Of a stretch of DNA of 64,000 nucleotides, positions 1-9,018 are shown piece by piece; within the stretch, counting starts at the first letter, position 1, and each line of letters begins with the position of its first letter. The stretch is from the NCBI GenBank assembly GCA_903923925.1, contig CAIXZF010000081.1:1-64000 (forward strand), in the 5' to 3' direction. Below the pieces are notes generated by a model. The model was not told the origin of the DNA, did not search any database, and saw nothing but the letters and a program-made list of their open reading frames with translations. This stretch comes from an uncultured Bacteroidales bacterium. Lineage in GTDB: Bacteria; Bacteroidota; Bacteroidia; Bacteroidales; CAIXZF01. The position numbers and the translations under genes are program-made.

Positions 1-42
1 CTGCCTCCTGCCTTCTGCCTCCTGCCTCCTGCCTCCTGCCTA
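1..42. repeat. Heptamer tandem repeat (CTGCCTN)6
   Basis: Six consecutive 7-base units, CTGCCT followed by C, T, C, C, C and A, run from the window edge and stop exactly at the stop codon of the leftward thrH gene. The true length is unknown because the window begins inside the array. Short heptamer arrays of this kind are intergenic low-complexity repeats. No coding or terminator role is visible. Confidence 0.85.
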
Positions 43-645
43 CTAAAAAAGGCTTTTAAGAATTTCCGATTTGAGTTCCTCGTAGTTAGTAGTAACCGGC
101 AATTGCGGATATTCCTCTTTAACATTTGTAGGCGGACGGTAAAGGATTCCCTGTTCTGCCTGCAGCAGCATGCTAATATCATTATACGAATCACCTACAG
201 CTGTAATTCTGTAAGTAAGGCTTTGGAAGGCTTCAACCGAGCGTCTTTTTGGATCGGGTTGTCGCAGCGTATAATCTGTTATCATTCCACGATTATCGGT
301 AACAAGATTATGACAGAGAACGAGAGGCTTTCCTAGTTTTTCAATGAAAGGCATTGCAAATTCCACAAAACTGTCGGTAACAACAACTACCTGCGATTTT
401 TCGCGCGCCCAGTCCATGAATTCTCTTGCACCAGGAAGCAGACCGAGTGAAGAAATTATGTCTTGTATGTATTTTAATGTAATCCCATTTTGGTGAAGAA
501 TTCCAATACGATATCGCATGAGTTTATCGTAATCAGGCTCGTCGCGGGTTGTTATTTTAAGCGCCTCCAAACCAGTTTTAGCAGCTACATTCACCCAGAT
601 TTCAGGAGTAAAAACTCCTTCCATATCGAAACAAATAAGATTCAT
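43..645 (-). CDS. thrH: HAD-family phosphoserine phosphatase / homoserine phosphotransferase (ThrH-like)
   Basis: This 200-aa protein is close to the usual ThrH length. HAD motif I is FDMEGV near the N-terminus (Asp7 nucleophile, Glu9), followed by PEIW. Motif II is VVVTDS, the motif III lysine lies in PDPKRRS, and the motif IV acidic pair is in VGDSYND. ThrH of Pseudomonas dephosphorylates phosphoserine and can transfer the phosphate to homoserine. Here the gene lies 8 bases after threonine synthase on the same strand, behind a Cys/Met PLP enzyme. That makes a role in supplying O-phosphohomoserine plausible, although simple phosphoserine phosphatase activity cannot be excluded. The stop codon abuts a heptamer repeat. 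Confidence 0.85.
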   Translation of the reverse strand: MNLICFDMEGVFTPEIWVNVAAKTGLEALKITTRDEPDYDKLMRYRIGILHQNGITLKYIQDIISSLGLLPGAREFMDWAREKSQVVVVTDSFVEFAMPFIEKLGKPLVLCHNLVTDNRGMITDYTLRQPDPKRRSVEAFQSLTYRITAVGDSYNDISMLLQAEQGILYRPPTNVKEEYPQLPVTTNYEELKSEILKSLF

Positions 646-653
646 AATCCGTG

Positions 654-2018
654 TTATTTAAAGCTTGTCAACAGATAATTTTTAAATGCCGGGTAATCCT
701 TCTTCAAATATTCGAATGACTCATCCTTGTCGTCAATACCAAGCAGGCCTGCTGGCAATTCAGGTTGAAAAGCAAGTAAGTTGTTAATTTCGTCAGGGAA
801 CTTTGCAGGATGTGCAGTTTCGAGAGAGATACACAATAGCCCGGCCAGTTCAGTTTGATCCAGCCCGGAAAGGTATTGGTTTAAGCCGTTCCAGCCCACA
901 GCGCCATGCGGTTCAAGCAATAGTTTATACTGATTCCAGGCTTCAGAAATTGTTTGCCTGGTTTGTGCATTGTCAACGGATACAGCCCAGAGATCCTTCT
1001 GCATGGCATCGCGATCAGCTTGCCTGATGATCATCCCTTTTTCATCCATTTCTCCACCATAAAGTGCAATCAGTCGCGAAAGATTACTGGGGTGCCCCAC
1101 ATTCATAGCGCTGGAAATACAATTTTTCGAAGGTTCTATTTTCTGGTATTTCCCGGTTTTAAGATAGGTTGGGAACTCATCGTTCTCATTAACTGCAATT
1201 ACAAAGCGGCTAATTGGTAATCCCATTCTTACAGCCAGCATCCCTCCCATCATATCACCAAAATTCCCGGAAGGCACGCAAAACACAGCTTTATCATCAT
1301 CAGATTCATTTCTTAATCTGGAATAAGCGTAGAAATAGTATACACTCTGAGGAATGAGCCGTCCAATATTAATACTATTTGCAGACGAAAGCTGAAGAAA
1401 ATCGAGCTCGGGATCAGCAAATGCATCTTTTACCAATGCCTGACAATCATCGAACTTCCCATCCAGCGCAATTACATGCACATTCTGGCCAAGTGTAGTC
1501 ATTTGCTTTCGTTGCATGTTTGTAACTTCCGTTTCAGGAAAGAGAATCACTACCTCAATATTATCAAGGCCAAGAAAAGCATTGGCAATAGCACTTCCGG
1601 TATCACCGGAAGTAGCTGTCAATATTAGTAATTTGCGATTTTCCAGCCTGAGAAAATAATTCATCATCCTTCCCATCATTCGTGCAGCAAAGTCTTTAAA
1701 CGATGCTGTTGGGCCCTGATCGAGCCGGAGAATATATTTCCTGTCGCAAACATGCTCCAGAGGAATGGGATAATTATAGGCATCACGGCAAATCGCGGCA
1801 AGGTCGGTATCATCAATTTGCCCGCTGATAAAGCGCCTGATTATAGTGAAGGCAATTTCATGATAATCCATTTTTCCGAACTTCCTGATTTCTGAAGAAG
1901 TTATCCTTGGGATTTCCCGCGGCATGTAAAGTCCACGGTCGGGCGCCTGCCCTTTCAGAAGAGCTTCTTTGAAACTTACATCAGGCGACTTAAGATTTGT
2001 AGAATAATACTTCATCAT
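654..2018 (-). CDS. thrC: Threonine synthase
   Basis: This 454-aa PLP enzyme converts O-phosphohomoserine to threonine. The PLP lysine lies in GPTASFKDFAAR (Lys108), the glycine-rich phosphate loop is in TATSGDTGSAIA, and SGNFGDMMGG is another conserved stretch. The length and the N-terminal YYSTNLKSPDVSF segment fit the bacterial/fungal ThrC class. Two ATG codons are adjacent (2018 and 2015) and the start between them is arbitrary. It is the middle gene of a tight leftward operon: 5 bases from the upstream PLP enzyme and 8 bases from thrH. The context is aspartate-family amino-acid synthesis downstream of homoserine. Confidence 0.95.
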   Translation of the reverse strand: MMKYYSTNLKSPDVSFKEALLKGQAPDRGLYMPREIPRITSSEIRKFGKMDYHEIAFTIIRRFISGQIDDTDLAAICRDAYNYPIPLEHVCDRKYILRLDQGPTASFKDFAARMMGRMMNYFLRLENRKLLILTATSGDTGSAIANAFLGLDNIEVVILFPETEVTNMQRKQMTTLGQNVHVIALDGKFDDCQALVKDAFADPELDFLQLSSANSINIGRLIPQSVYYFYAYSRLRNESDDDKAVFCVPSGNFGDMMGGMLAVRMGLPISRFVIAVNENDEFPTYLKTGKYQKIEPSKNCISSAMNVGHPSNLSRLIALYGGEMDEKGMIIRQADRDAMQKDLWAVSVDNAQTRQTISEAWNQYKLLLEPHGAVGWNGLNQYLSGLDQTELAGLLCISLETAHPAKFPDEINNLLAFQPELPAGLLGIDDKDESFEYLKKDYPAFKNYLLTSFK

Positions 2019-2023
2019 AAAAC

Positions 2024-3490
2024 TTAAAATTGAAGGCGGGAAGATGATGCTCCACCAGCAGAAAATTCAGGTGATGAGTACGATTTTTTAACGCCATCCA
2101 AAGTAGACAATGCCTGGTCCAAATCACGGATAATATCATCAGGATGTTCTCCGCCAACGCAAAGACGAATCAGATTATCAGGAATGTCAGCAATCTTCCT
2201 TGCCTCTTCCCCTTGCTGTGAATGCGTGCTGATAGCAGGAATAGTGGCTATTGATTTTATTCTGCCCAGATCGGTAGCCCTGTAAATTCTTTCGAAAGCA
2301 TCGAAAACCATGCGCGTTTCATTTCTTCCACCTTTTACACGGAATGACATAAGATGACCGAACCTGTTGACTTTTTCGCCATATTGCTGATCAAACTCTG
2401 AATCCACCAGAAACATATACTGCTTGGCCAGATCATGAAGCGGATGTTGCGGAATTCCAAGATAATCGACCTGTTCGATGTGCTTGTGAGTGGACAGAAA
2501 TTCTGCTACTTTGAGGGTTGAACGGCTTACAAGATCCATGCGGGAGCGGATTGTACGGATATCGTTAAGTGCCAGCACTGCATTCATTGGAGATATATTC
2601 GGTCCATTATCGCGGTTTGGCAAAAGTTTCAGATAACCGGCAAAATCGGCTTTTAGTTCGTCATTATCTATGTTAAGCTTTAGATTCTTACGGGAGATAA
2701 CTGCACCGGCAATTGCAAAACCGCTGGTTGCCAGCGACTTTGTAACACTCTGAACCACAATATCTGCACCATATTGCAAAGGTCTCAGCAAGGCTGGCGT
2801 GGCTACTGTTGAATCAATTATTACAGGAAGTCCGTATTTACGGCCCAATTGAACAACTTTTTCCAGATCGAAAAAGCCCTGAGAAGGATTGCTCGGCATC
2901 TCACCATAAAGGAAGCGTGTGTTTTCGTCGATGCGCGACTCCCATTCATTTATTTCATTTGAATGAACAACTCTTCTCCACTCAATATTCTTTTCTTTTT
3001 CCTTTCGCACTGCAAATTGCTGAAATGTGCCCCCATAAAGCTGGCAGGTAGCAACAAAATTCATTTTTGCTCCCGGTCTTTTGGGGTCGCTTAGCAGGAA
3101 AGGGTCAACTGCAGAAGCAATTGCCGACATACCAGAAGATGTTGCTATACAGGAAGTTTCTTCGCCGCTGCCATAGCCTTCGAGAAGGGAAAGAACGCCT
3201 TCGAGATAATACATAGAAGGATTTGCAATCCGGGAGTAGCACCAGGTTGGAATCTGGTATCCAAGGGCAGCTTCCATTTCATCCGAATCATGATATGCCT
3301 GAGATGAGGACATATAAATCGGCTCTATAACAGAGCCCTGGTTAAAGTCGAGGGCTTCCTGCATGGAATAAATCCCGTGGACAGCAATCGTATCGAAGCG
3401 GCAAGCCCGCATCTGTTCGAGCTGCAACTTTTGCCAGGCTATGGCACGCTTTGCAGCCTCAATGTAATGGTTAACTCCTTTAGAATCCAT
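2024..3490 (-). CDS. Cys/Met-metabolism PLP-dependent lyase/synthase (MetB/MetY/MGL family)
   Basis: This 488-aa protein belongs to the cystathionine gamma-synthase, homoserine sulfhydrylase and methionine gamma-lyase superfamily. Hallmarks are SRIANPSMYYLEGVLSLLEG, SSGMSAIASAV, the cofactor aspartate in IIDSTVATP and the PLP lysine in QSVTKSLATSG. It is roughly 90 residues longer than the common ~395-aa members, with about 45 extra residues at the N-terminus and internal insertions. The substrate cannot be settled from sequence alone. Placement as first gene of an operon with thrC and thrH suggests use of an activated homoserine. The start is the ATG at 3490, preceded by a plausible Bacteroidota promoter. 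Confidence 0.85.
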   Translation of the reverse strand: MDSKGVNHYIEAAKRAIAWQKLQLEQMRACRFDTIAVHGIYSMQEALDFNQGSVIEPIYMSSSQAYHDSDEMEAALGYQIPTWCYSRIANPSMYYLEGVLSLLEGYGSGEETSCIATSSGMSAIASAVDPFLLSDPKRPGAKMNFVATCQLYGGTFQQFAVRKEKEKNIEWRRVVHSNEINEWESRIDENTRFLYGEMPSNPSQGFFDLEKVVQLGRKYGLPVIIDSTVATPALLRPLQYGADIVVQSVTKSLATSGFAIAGAVISRKNLKLNIDNDELKADFAGYLKLLPNRDNGPNISPMNAVLALNDIRTIRSRMDLVSRSTLKVAEFLSTHKHIEQVDYLGIPQHPLHDLAKQYMFLVDSEFDQQYGEKVNRFGHLMSFRVKGGRNETRMVFDAFERIYRATDLGRIKSIATIPAISTHSQQGEEARKIADIPDNLIRLCVGGEHPDDIIRDLDQALSTLDGVKKSYSSPEFSAGGASSSRLQF

Positions 3491-3528
3491 AGTTTGTTTG
3501 AGTAAGGGCTTGTTAATTTTAGCTTCTT

Positions 3529-3558
3529 TAAAAGTATAAATAAATCATGAATGTCAAA
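3529..3558 (-). promoter_or_regulatory. Candidate Bacteroidota promoter of the metB-like/thrC/thrH operon
   Basis: On the minus strand, TTTG (3558-3555) and TACTTTTA (3536-3529) are separated by 18 bases. The second box matches the -7 consensus TAnnTTTG at all but the last base, and the spacing is right for the -33 box. Transcription would begin near 3520, leaving a leader of about 30 bases. That is too short for a riboswitch. Confidence 0.45.
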
Positions 3559-3705
3559 CATAAGCTTGTTAAAAATGAACAAGGTCACGAAAATCCAAAG
3601 TGAATACATCTATTCTGAATCTTATTTCAGAAAACCTCAAACATATTAGGCATAAGGTGGTTATAAAGAGCAATGAGTATTACACATAGTGTGATTAAAT
3701 AATAT

Positions 3706-3713
3706 TATTTTTG
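3706..3713 (+). promoter_or_regulatory. -7 promoter box of lpdA
   Basis: TATTTTTG is a perfect match to TAnnTTTG. It contains the TTG codon that opens the longest reading frame, so that TTG is better read as promoter sequence. The coding start is the ATG 34 bases further on. No clear -33 TTG is seen. Confidence 0.55.
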
Positions 3714-3746
3714 CATCAGATTAAAGCATTTAATAAGACTACAGAT

Positions 3747-5138
3747 ATGGAATTTGACGTAATCGTTCTGGGTAGTGGCCCTGGTGGATATGTAGCTGCA
3801 ATTCGCGCCTCGCAATTAGGATTCAAAGTTGCTGTTGTTGAGAAAGCCGAACTTGGGGGCGTTTGCCTCAACTGGGGGTGTATTCCAACCAAAGCCTTGT
3901 TAAAAAGTGCGCAGGTATATAATTATTTGAAGCATTCCACAGATTATGGAATATCTGTTAATGGTGAAGTTTCCGTGGATTTCAGTGCGATTGTAAACAG
4001 AAGCCGCGGAGTTGCCGACGGAATGAGCAAAGGAATACAGTTTCTTTTCAAGAAAAACAATATTACACATATCAAGGGAACCGGCATAGTTAAGCCTGGC
4101 AAAACCATTGGTGTTACTGATGACGAAGGCCTCACAAAGGATTATACCGCTACTCATATACTAATAGCCACGGGAGCCAGGAGTCGCGAATTGCCAAACC
4201 TGAAACAGGATGGGAAAAGAATTATCGGGTACCGTGAAGCTATGACGCTTTCAGTTCAACCTAAATCAATGGTAGTTGTGGGGTCGGGAGCCATAGGTTC
4301 AGAATTTGCGCATTTTTACAATTCAATAGGTACAAAAGTTACCCTGGTGGAATTTATGCCGAATGTTGTTCCTGTTGAAGATGAAGAAGTATCCAAGCAA
4401 CTTGAACGCTCCTTCAAAAAGGCCGGAATGACGGTTATGACCTCCTCAACGGTGGAAAATGTTGATCTGAGTGGCGAGCTTTGCAAAGTCAAAATCAAAA
4501 CAAAAAAAGGAGAAGAAATAGTTGAGGCAGAAATAGTACTTTCAGCGGTTGGAATTGCTACAAACCTCGAAGGTATCGGCCTTGAAGAAACAGGAATAAA
4601 GCTTGAGAATAACAAAATTGTTGTTGACGACTTTTACAGAACAAATTTAGAAGGGTATTATGCAATTGGTGATATTGTTCGTGGTCCGGCCCTGGCCCAT
4701 GTTGCATCAGCTGAAGGCATTACCTGTATTGAGAACATTGCCGGACATCATCCTGAACCAATTGATTATGGAAACATACCGGGATGCACTTACACAAACC
4801 CTGAAATTGCTTCGGTAGGAATGACAGAAAAAGCTGCAAGAGATGCAGGCTATGAGCTAAAAATCGGGAAATTCCCCTACTCAGCCTCTGGAAAAGCCAG
4901 TGCGGCCGGTAGCAAAGACGGATTTGTTAAGGTTATTTTTGATGCAAAATACGGTGAATTACTGGGAGCACATATGATTGGTGACAATGTTACTGAGATG
5001 ATTGCAGAAATGGTTGTTGCACGCAAGCTCGAAACTACCGGTCATGAAATAATAAAAGCGATTCACCCCCATCCTACCATGTCGGAAGCAGTTATGGAAG
5101 CAGTTGCTGCAGCTTATGGCGAAGTAATTCACCTCTAA
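3747..5138 (+). CDS. lpdA: Dihydrolipoyl dehydrogenase (E3)
   Basis: This 463-aa flavoprotein reoxidises the dihydrolipoyl groups of 2-oxoacid dehydrogenase complexes or the glycine cleavage system using NAD+. The N-terminal FAD motif is VLGSGPGGYVAA. The redox disulphide is in GGVCLNWGCIPTK, the NAD-binding fold starts with VVVGSGAIGSEFA, and the C-terminal catalytic His/Glu motif is HPHPTMSEA. The ATG at 3747 gives the family length. The in-frame TTG at 3711 would add 12 residues but lies inside a -7 promoter box. No E1 or E2 genes are in the window, so the partner complex is unknown. asnB follows after 10 bases. Confidence 0.96.
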   Translation: MEFDVIVLGSGPGGYVAAIRASQLGFKVAVVEKAELGGVCLNWGCIPTKALLKSAQVYNYLKHSTDYGISVNGEVSVDFSAIVNRSRGVADGMSKGIQFLFKKNNITHIKGTGIVKPGKTIGVTDDEGLTKDYTATHILIATGARSRELPNLKQDGKRIIGYREAMTLSVQPKSMVVVGSGAIGSEFAHFYNSIGTKVTLVEFMPNVVPVEDEEVSKQLERSFKKAGMTVMTSSTVENVDLSGELCKVKIKTKKGEEIVEAEIVLSAVGIATNLEGIGLEETGIKLENNKIVVDDFYRTNLEGYYAIGDIVRGPALAHVASAEGITCIENIAGHHPEPIDYGNIPGCTYTNPEIASVGMTEKAARDAGYELKIGKFPYSASGKASAAGSKDGFVKVIFDAKYGELLGAHMIGDNVTEMIAEMVVARKLETTGHEIIKAIHPHPTMSEAVMEAVAAAYGEVIHL

Positions 5139-5148
5139 TCGATTTGCC

Positions 5149-7035
5149 TTGTGTGGGATAAGCGGTATATTGGCGTTAACCGAAAGTGGCAGGGATTTCC
5201 TTCCGAAAATAGAAGTATGTGTTGAGGCTAATAAGAAACGTGGCCCGGATAATCAGCAGACTTTTTACAATAATAACATTGCCTTAGGGCATTCCAGGCT
5301 TTCGGTTATTGATCTTAATCAGGAGGCAAATCAACCTTTTTCTGATGGCAGCGGAAGGTATCACATTGTTTTTAACGGGGAGATTTACAATTTTCAAACA
5401 CTGAGAGTTGATCTTGAAATGCGGGGATATATTTTCCGTACAAAAAGTGATACCGAAGTTCTTCTGAATTTATTTATTGAGGAAGGAGCAGAAGCATTAA
5501 ACAAGCTGAATGGCTTTTTTGCTTTTGCTGTTTATGATTCGATAGAGGAACAGCTTTTCCTGGCACGCGACCGCTACGGCATTAAACCTCTTATTTATTA
5601 TAAAAATGATGATGTTTTTATATTCTCCAGCAGAATGCAGGGAATTAAAGATTGTGGGATTCAGACTACCCTGGATTCAGAAAGCATATATCATTATTTT
5701 CAGCTAAATTATATCCCTCAGCCATATAGCATATACAATGAAATAAAGAAAATACCTGCTGGTCATTATTGCAGAATTGACAAACACAATTTTTTACTCA
5801 CAAGGTATTATGATTTAAAACCTGTTGCATTAAAAACAGCTATTCCAACCTATAATGAAGCAAAAAAGAACATTCTGCAACTGCTTACAAAATCAGTAGA
5901 GCGGCGGCTTATAACTGATGTTCCTCTTGGTGCTTTTCTGAGCGGAGGATTGGACTCATCAATAATTGTTGCTCTTGCAGCACAGCTAAAACCCGACCTT
6001 GAAACGTTTTCTGTCGGATTCAGCGATCAACCTCATTATGATGAAAGGCGTTTTGCAGCGGCCGTTGCAAAAAAATATAATACCAGGCATCATGAAATTG
6101 TGCTTAAATCGAGTGATCTTTTTAATGTACTTTTTGATGTTCTGGATGAGATCGATGAGCCCTTTGCTGATTCATCGGCACTTGCTGTTTATAGTTTGAG
6201 CAAAGAAGTAAAAAAACATGTAACTGTTGCTTTATCAGGTGATGGTGCTGATGAATTATTTGGTGGCTATATCAAACATTCGGCAGAATGGATGGCCCTA
6301 AAGTACAATTGGCTGAGTTCATCAATGAGATTACTCCTTCCTTTTCTTAAGCTGCTGCCTCAGTCGAGGAATAGCAGTTCTGCCAATATTTTCCGACAGT
6401 TAAACAGAATGGCTGAAGGCATTGGACTCTCTGAAGCGGATCGATATTGGAGGTGGTGCAGCATCAGTACTGCTGAAGAAGTAAAGTCGCTACTCCAAAT
6501 AAACTACTCTACTCAAATCAGCAACAGCAGGAAAGCTGGAAATCTCAGATTTATGAAGGGGAAGCGCGATTTAAACAATGTACTTCTGAGCGATCAGGAA
6601 TTAGTGCTGCCCGGCGATATGCTTCATAAAGTCGATAGTATGTCAATGGCTCATGCACTGGAAGTAAGAGTCCCTTTTCTCGATCACAATCTTGTGAGTT
6701 ATGTAAACCTCTTACCAGCCGATTACAAGATTCAGTGGAGAATGAGAAAAAGAATTTTAAGAGATACTTTCGCGTCTTTCTTGCCTGAAGAAGTAAAAAA
6801 CCGTGGAAAACACGGATTTGAAGTACCTTTGCTAAATTGGTTCAGGGGGGAATTTGGCGATTATATCAGGGATAATTTACTGGAAGCTGTTTTTATTAAA
6901 AGGCAGGGAATATTCAGGATAGAAGCTATTACAGAACTGCAAAAGAAATTGCATTCTTCCAATCCCGGCGACATTGCTTCAAAGTTGTGGGCACTGATTG
7001 TATTTCAATACTGGTGGAAAAAACATCATCAATAA
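5149..7035 (+). CDS. asnB: Asparagine synthase (glutamine-hydrolysing), TTG start
   Basis: This 628-aa protein has an N-terminal class II glutamine amidotransferase domain (catalytic Cys2 in CGISGI, then HSRLSVIDL and FNGEIYN). A C-terminal synthetase domain follows, with the pyrophosphate loop SGGLDSS at about residue 265 and LSGDGADELFGGY. The start is the TTG at 5149: processed class II amidotransferases need cysteine directly after the initiator methionine, and TGT is the next codon. Length and position before glycosyltransferase and export genes resemble the AsnB/WbpS-like proteins that amidate sugars in surface polysaccharide loci. Ordinary asparagine synthesis is equally possible. Confidence 0.93.
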   Translation: MCGISGILALTESGRDFLPKIEVCVEANKKRGPDNQQTFYNNNIALGHSRLSVIDLNQEANQPFSDGSGRYHIVFNGEIYNFQTLRVDLEMRGYIFRTKSDTEVLLNLFIEEGAEALNKLNGFFAFAVYDSIEEQLFLARDRYGIKPLIYYKNDDVFIFSSRMQGIKDCGIQTTLDSESIYHYFQLNYIPQPYSIYNEIKKIPAGHYCRIDKHNFLLTRYYDLKPVALKTAIPTYNEAKKNILQLLTKSVERRLITDVPLGAFLSGGLDSSIIVALAAQLKPDLETFSVGFSDQPHYDERRFAAAVAKKYNTRHHEIVLKSSDLFNVLFDVLDEIDEPFADSSALAVYSLSKEVKKHVTVALSGDGADELFGGYIKHSAEWMALKYNWLSSSMRLLLPFLKLLPQSRNSSSANIFRQLNRMAEGIGLSEADRYWRWCSISTAEEVKSLLQINYSTQISNSRKAGNLRFMKGKRDLNNVLLSDQELVLPGDMLHKVDSMSMAHALEVRVPFLDHNLVSYVNLLPADYKIQWRMRKRILRDTFASFLPEEVKNRGKHGFEVPLLNWFRGEFGDYIRDNLLEAVFIKRQGIFRIEAITELQKKLHSSNPGDIASKLWALIVFQYWWKKHHQ

Positions 7036-7065
7036 AAGCATATCACAGGAAATAATTCAAAGCAA

Positions 7066-8229
7066 ATGCCGAAAGTACTCAGGATAATAAACCGGTTTAA
7101 CCTTGGTGGGCCAACTTACAATGCTGCCTATCTGACAAAGTACCTGGAGCCTGAATTTGAAACATTGTTAATTGGTGGCAGTATCGATAAAACAGAAGCC
7201 AGTTCAACCTATATTCTCGACAAGCTGGGAATCAATTACAGTACAATTCAGGAAATGCAGAGACCTATCAGCATAAAACATGACAGCATTGCATATAAAA
7301 AAATACGGGGAATTATTCGGGATTTCAGGCCAGACATTGTGCACACGCATGCATCAAAAGCAGGAGCATTAGGCAGATTAGCGGCATTTAAAGAGGGCGT
7401 TCCTGTTATTGTACATACTTTTCACGGGAATGTGCTGGATGGATATTTCGGCAGAATAAAATCAAGGATTTTCATCAGCCTTGAGCGATTTCTTGCGGAA
7501 CGGTCGTCGGGAATTATTGCTATCAGCAAGTCCCAGAAATCTGACCTGATCCACAATTTCCATTTGTGTTCTCCTGAAAAACTGCATATGATTCCTTTAG
7601 GGTTTGACCTTGAGAAATTCAGCATTGATATGCCCATTAAAAGGGAAGAATTCAGAAAAGCACATGGACTAAAAGAAGAAGTTGCAATCGGAATTATCGG
7701 CCGCCTGGTCCCGGTTAAAAATCATAAACTTTTTATTGAAGCGATTCATTTCCTGTCGGAAAACAGTTCCACCCCATTCAGGGCTTATATAATTGGCGAT
7801 GGAGAGGACAGGAAAATGCTCGAAGAATATGCAAAAAAGTTTGGATTAGAAGCTCCTCTTCTCAATTTCACATCATGGATAAAAGAGATTGATTTTGTGA
7901 TGGCAGGATTGGATATAGTAGCCTTGACTTCGCATAATGAAGGTACACCCGTTAGCCTGATTGAAGCACAGGCAGCAAACAAACCTATTGTTACCACGAA
8001 TGTGGGAGGAATCGAGGATGTTGTTATTCCCAATGAAACCGCATTGCAGGCAGATATTGATTCACCTCTGGACTTTTGCAAAAAATTGCAGAAATTAACC
8101 GATACTCCGGAACTTAGGCTGAAATTGTCCGTAAAAGGGAATGAGTTTGTGCTTAATTCTTTCAATTATTCACGACTGGTTTCTGATATGAGGACTTTGT
8201 ATTGGGACTTACTTAAAAAATTGGGATAA
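7066..8229 (+). CDS. Glycosyltransferase family 4 (GT-B fold)
   Basis: This 387-aa cytoplasmic or membrane-associated glycosyltransferase starts with FNLGGPTYNAAYL, the N-terminal donor/acceptor loop of GT4 enzymes. It contains VHTHASKAGALGR and HTFHGNVLDGYFG. The C-terminal nucleotide-sugar site has the Glu-x7-Glu pattern in NEGTPVSLIEAQA, followed by VTTNVGGI. The linkage it makes cannot be inferred. It lies between asnB and the polysaccharide export genes, so it probably builds the repeat unit of a capsule or exopolysaccharide. It is 30 bases from asnB and 31 bases from the next start. Confidence 0.9.
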   Translation: MPKVLRIINRFNLGGPTYNAAYLTKYLEPEFETLLIGGSIDKTEASSTYILDKLGINYSTIQEMQRPISIKHDSIAYKKIRGIIRDFRPDIVHTHASKAGALGRLAAFKEGVPVIVHTFHGNVLDGYFGRIKSRIFISLERFLAERSSGIIAISKSQKSDLIHNFHLCSPEKLHMIPLGFDLEKFSIDMPIKREEFRKAHGLKEEVAIGIIGRLVPVKNHKLFIEAIHFLSENSSTPFRAYIIGDGEDRKMLEEYAKKFGLEAPLLNFTSWIKEIDFVMAGLDIVALTSHNEGTPVSLIEAQAANKPIVTTNVGGIEDVVIPNETALQADIDSPLDFCKKLQKLTDTPELRLKLSVKGNEFVLNSFNYSRLVSDMRTLYWDLLKKLG

Positions 8230-8260
8230 AGAATTATCTTTACAGAGAGAAACATTGAAA

Positions 8261-9016
8261 ATGCCATTTATAGACAGACGAATAGGATTCTACGTTTTAA
8301 TATTACTAATTCTGAGTTCCTGCAGGGTACTAAACCCCACGCAGATGCTAAGAACAGGTAAAAACTACCCCTACAGTAAACTTCCTGATAATCAAGTTAT
8401 TGATGAGTACAGAATTGCTCCCAATGATTTACTCGAAATTGCTATTTCAACAAACAACGGGCAGAACCTTATTAACCCGGCAGGTGGAAGTAGTGCAGTT
8501 TCGGGGGGAAACAACAAGACTTATCTTGTTGAATTCGACGGGATGGTTAATATTCCACTCTTAAACAGAATAAAGCTCAGCGACATGAGCTTGCGCGAGT
8601 GTGAATCCTTTTTGCAGGAAAAGTTCTGTTATTTTTTTAAAGAGCCCTATGTTCAGGTAAAAGTTTTAAATAGCAGGGTGATCGTTTTTCCCGGCGGAAA
8701 AGGTGGTGGCGCAAAAGTGCTTCTGCTTGAACACACCAACACTACTTTGTTTGAGGCACTTGCACTTGCTGGCGGAATTAGTGACGGTAAAGCCTCACAA
8801 ATAAAACTGATACGGGGTGAGCTTCAGGAACGAAAAATATTTTTAATCGATCTATCAAAGATTGAAGGCTTGAAAGATGCTGATATCGTTTTAAAAGCCA
8901 ACGATATCATTTATATTGAACCGATTCATCAAACACCTCAGGAAATCACTTCGCAAATAACTCCATATTTTGCGTTATTCAGCACTTTTGCTCTTATTTA
9001 CACTTTATTCAGATAA
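8261..9016 (+). CDS. Polysaccharide export lipoprotein (Wza/BexD-like)
   Basis: This 251-aa protein begins with a lipoprotein signal ending LILLILSSC, predicting acylated cysteine and membrane anchoring. A poly-export domain follows (DEYRIAPNDLLEIAIS), then an SLBB-like segment (GGKGGGAKVLLLEHTNTTLFEALALAGGI). The C-terminal hydrophobic stretch PYFALFSTFALIYTLF could be the membrane-spanning helix seen in Wza-type exporters. An in-frame TTG at 8255 would add two residues; the ATG at 8261 is preferred. The next gene, its kinase partner, starts 2 bases after the stop, indicating tight co-expression. Confidence 0.9.
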   Translation: MPFIDRRIGFYVLILLILSSCRVLNPTQMLRTGKNYPYSKLPDNQVIDEYRIAPNDLLEIAISTNNGQNLINPAGGSSAVSGGNNKTYLVEFDGMVNIPLLNRIKLSDMSLRECESFLQEKFCYFFKEPYVQVKVLNSRVIVFPGGKGGGAKVLLLEHTNTTLFEALALAGGISDGKASQIKLIRGELQERKIFLIDLSKIEGLKDADIVLKANDIIYIEPIHQTPQEITSQITPYFALFSTFALIYTLFR

Positions 9017-9018
9017 AT

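Noticed and set aside
3711-3746. N-terminal extension of lpdA from the TTG at 3711
   Set aside because: The TTG lies inside a perfect TAnnTTTG promoter box, and the extra residues do not fit the family; the ATG at 3747 is preferred.
3491-3746. SAM or other riboswitch before the metB-like operon
   Set aside because: The predicted leader is only about 30 bases, and no paired structure of riboswitch size is visible.
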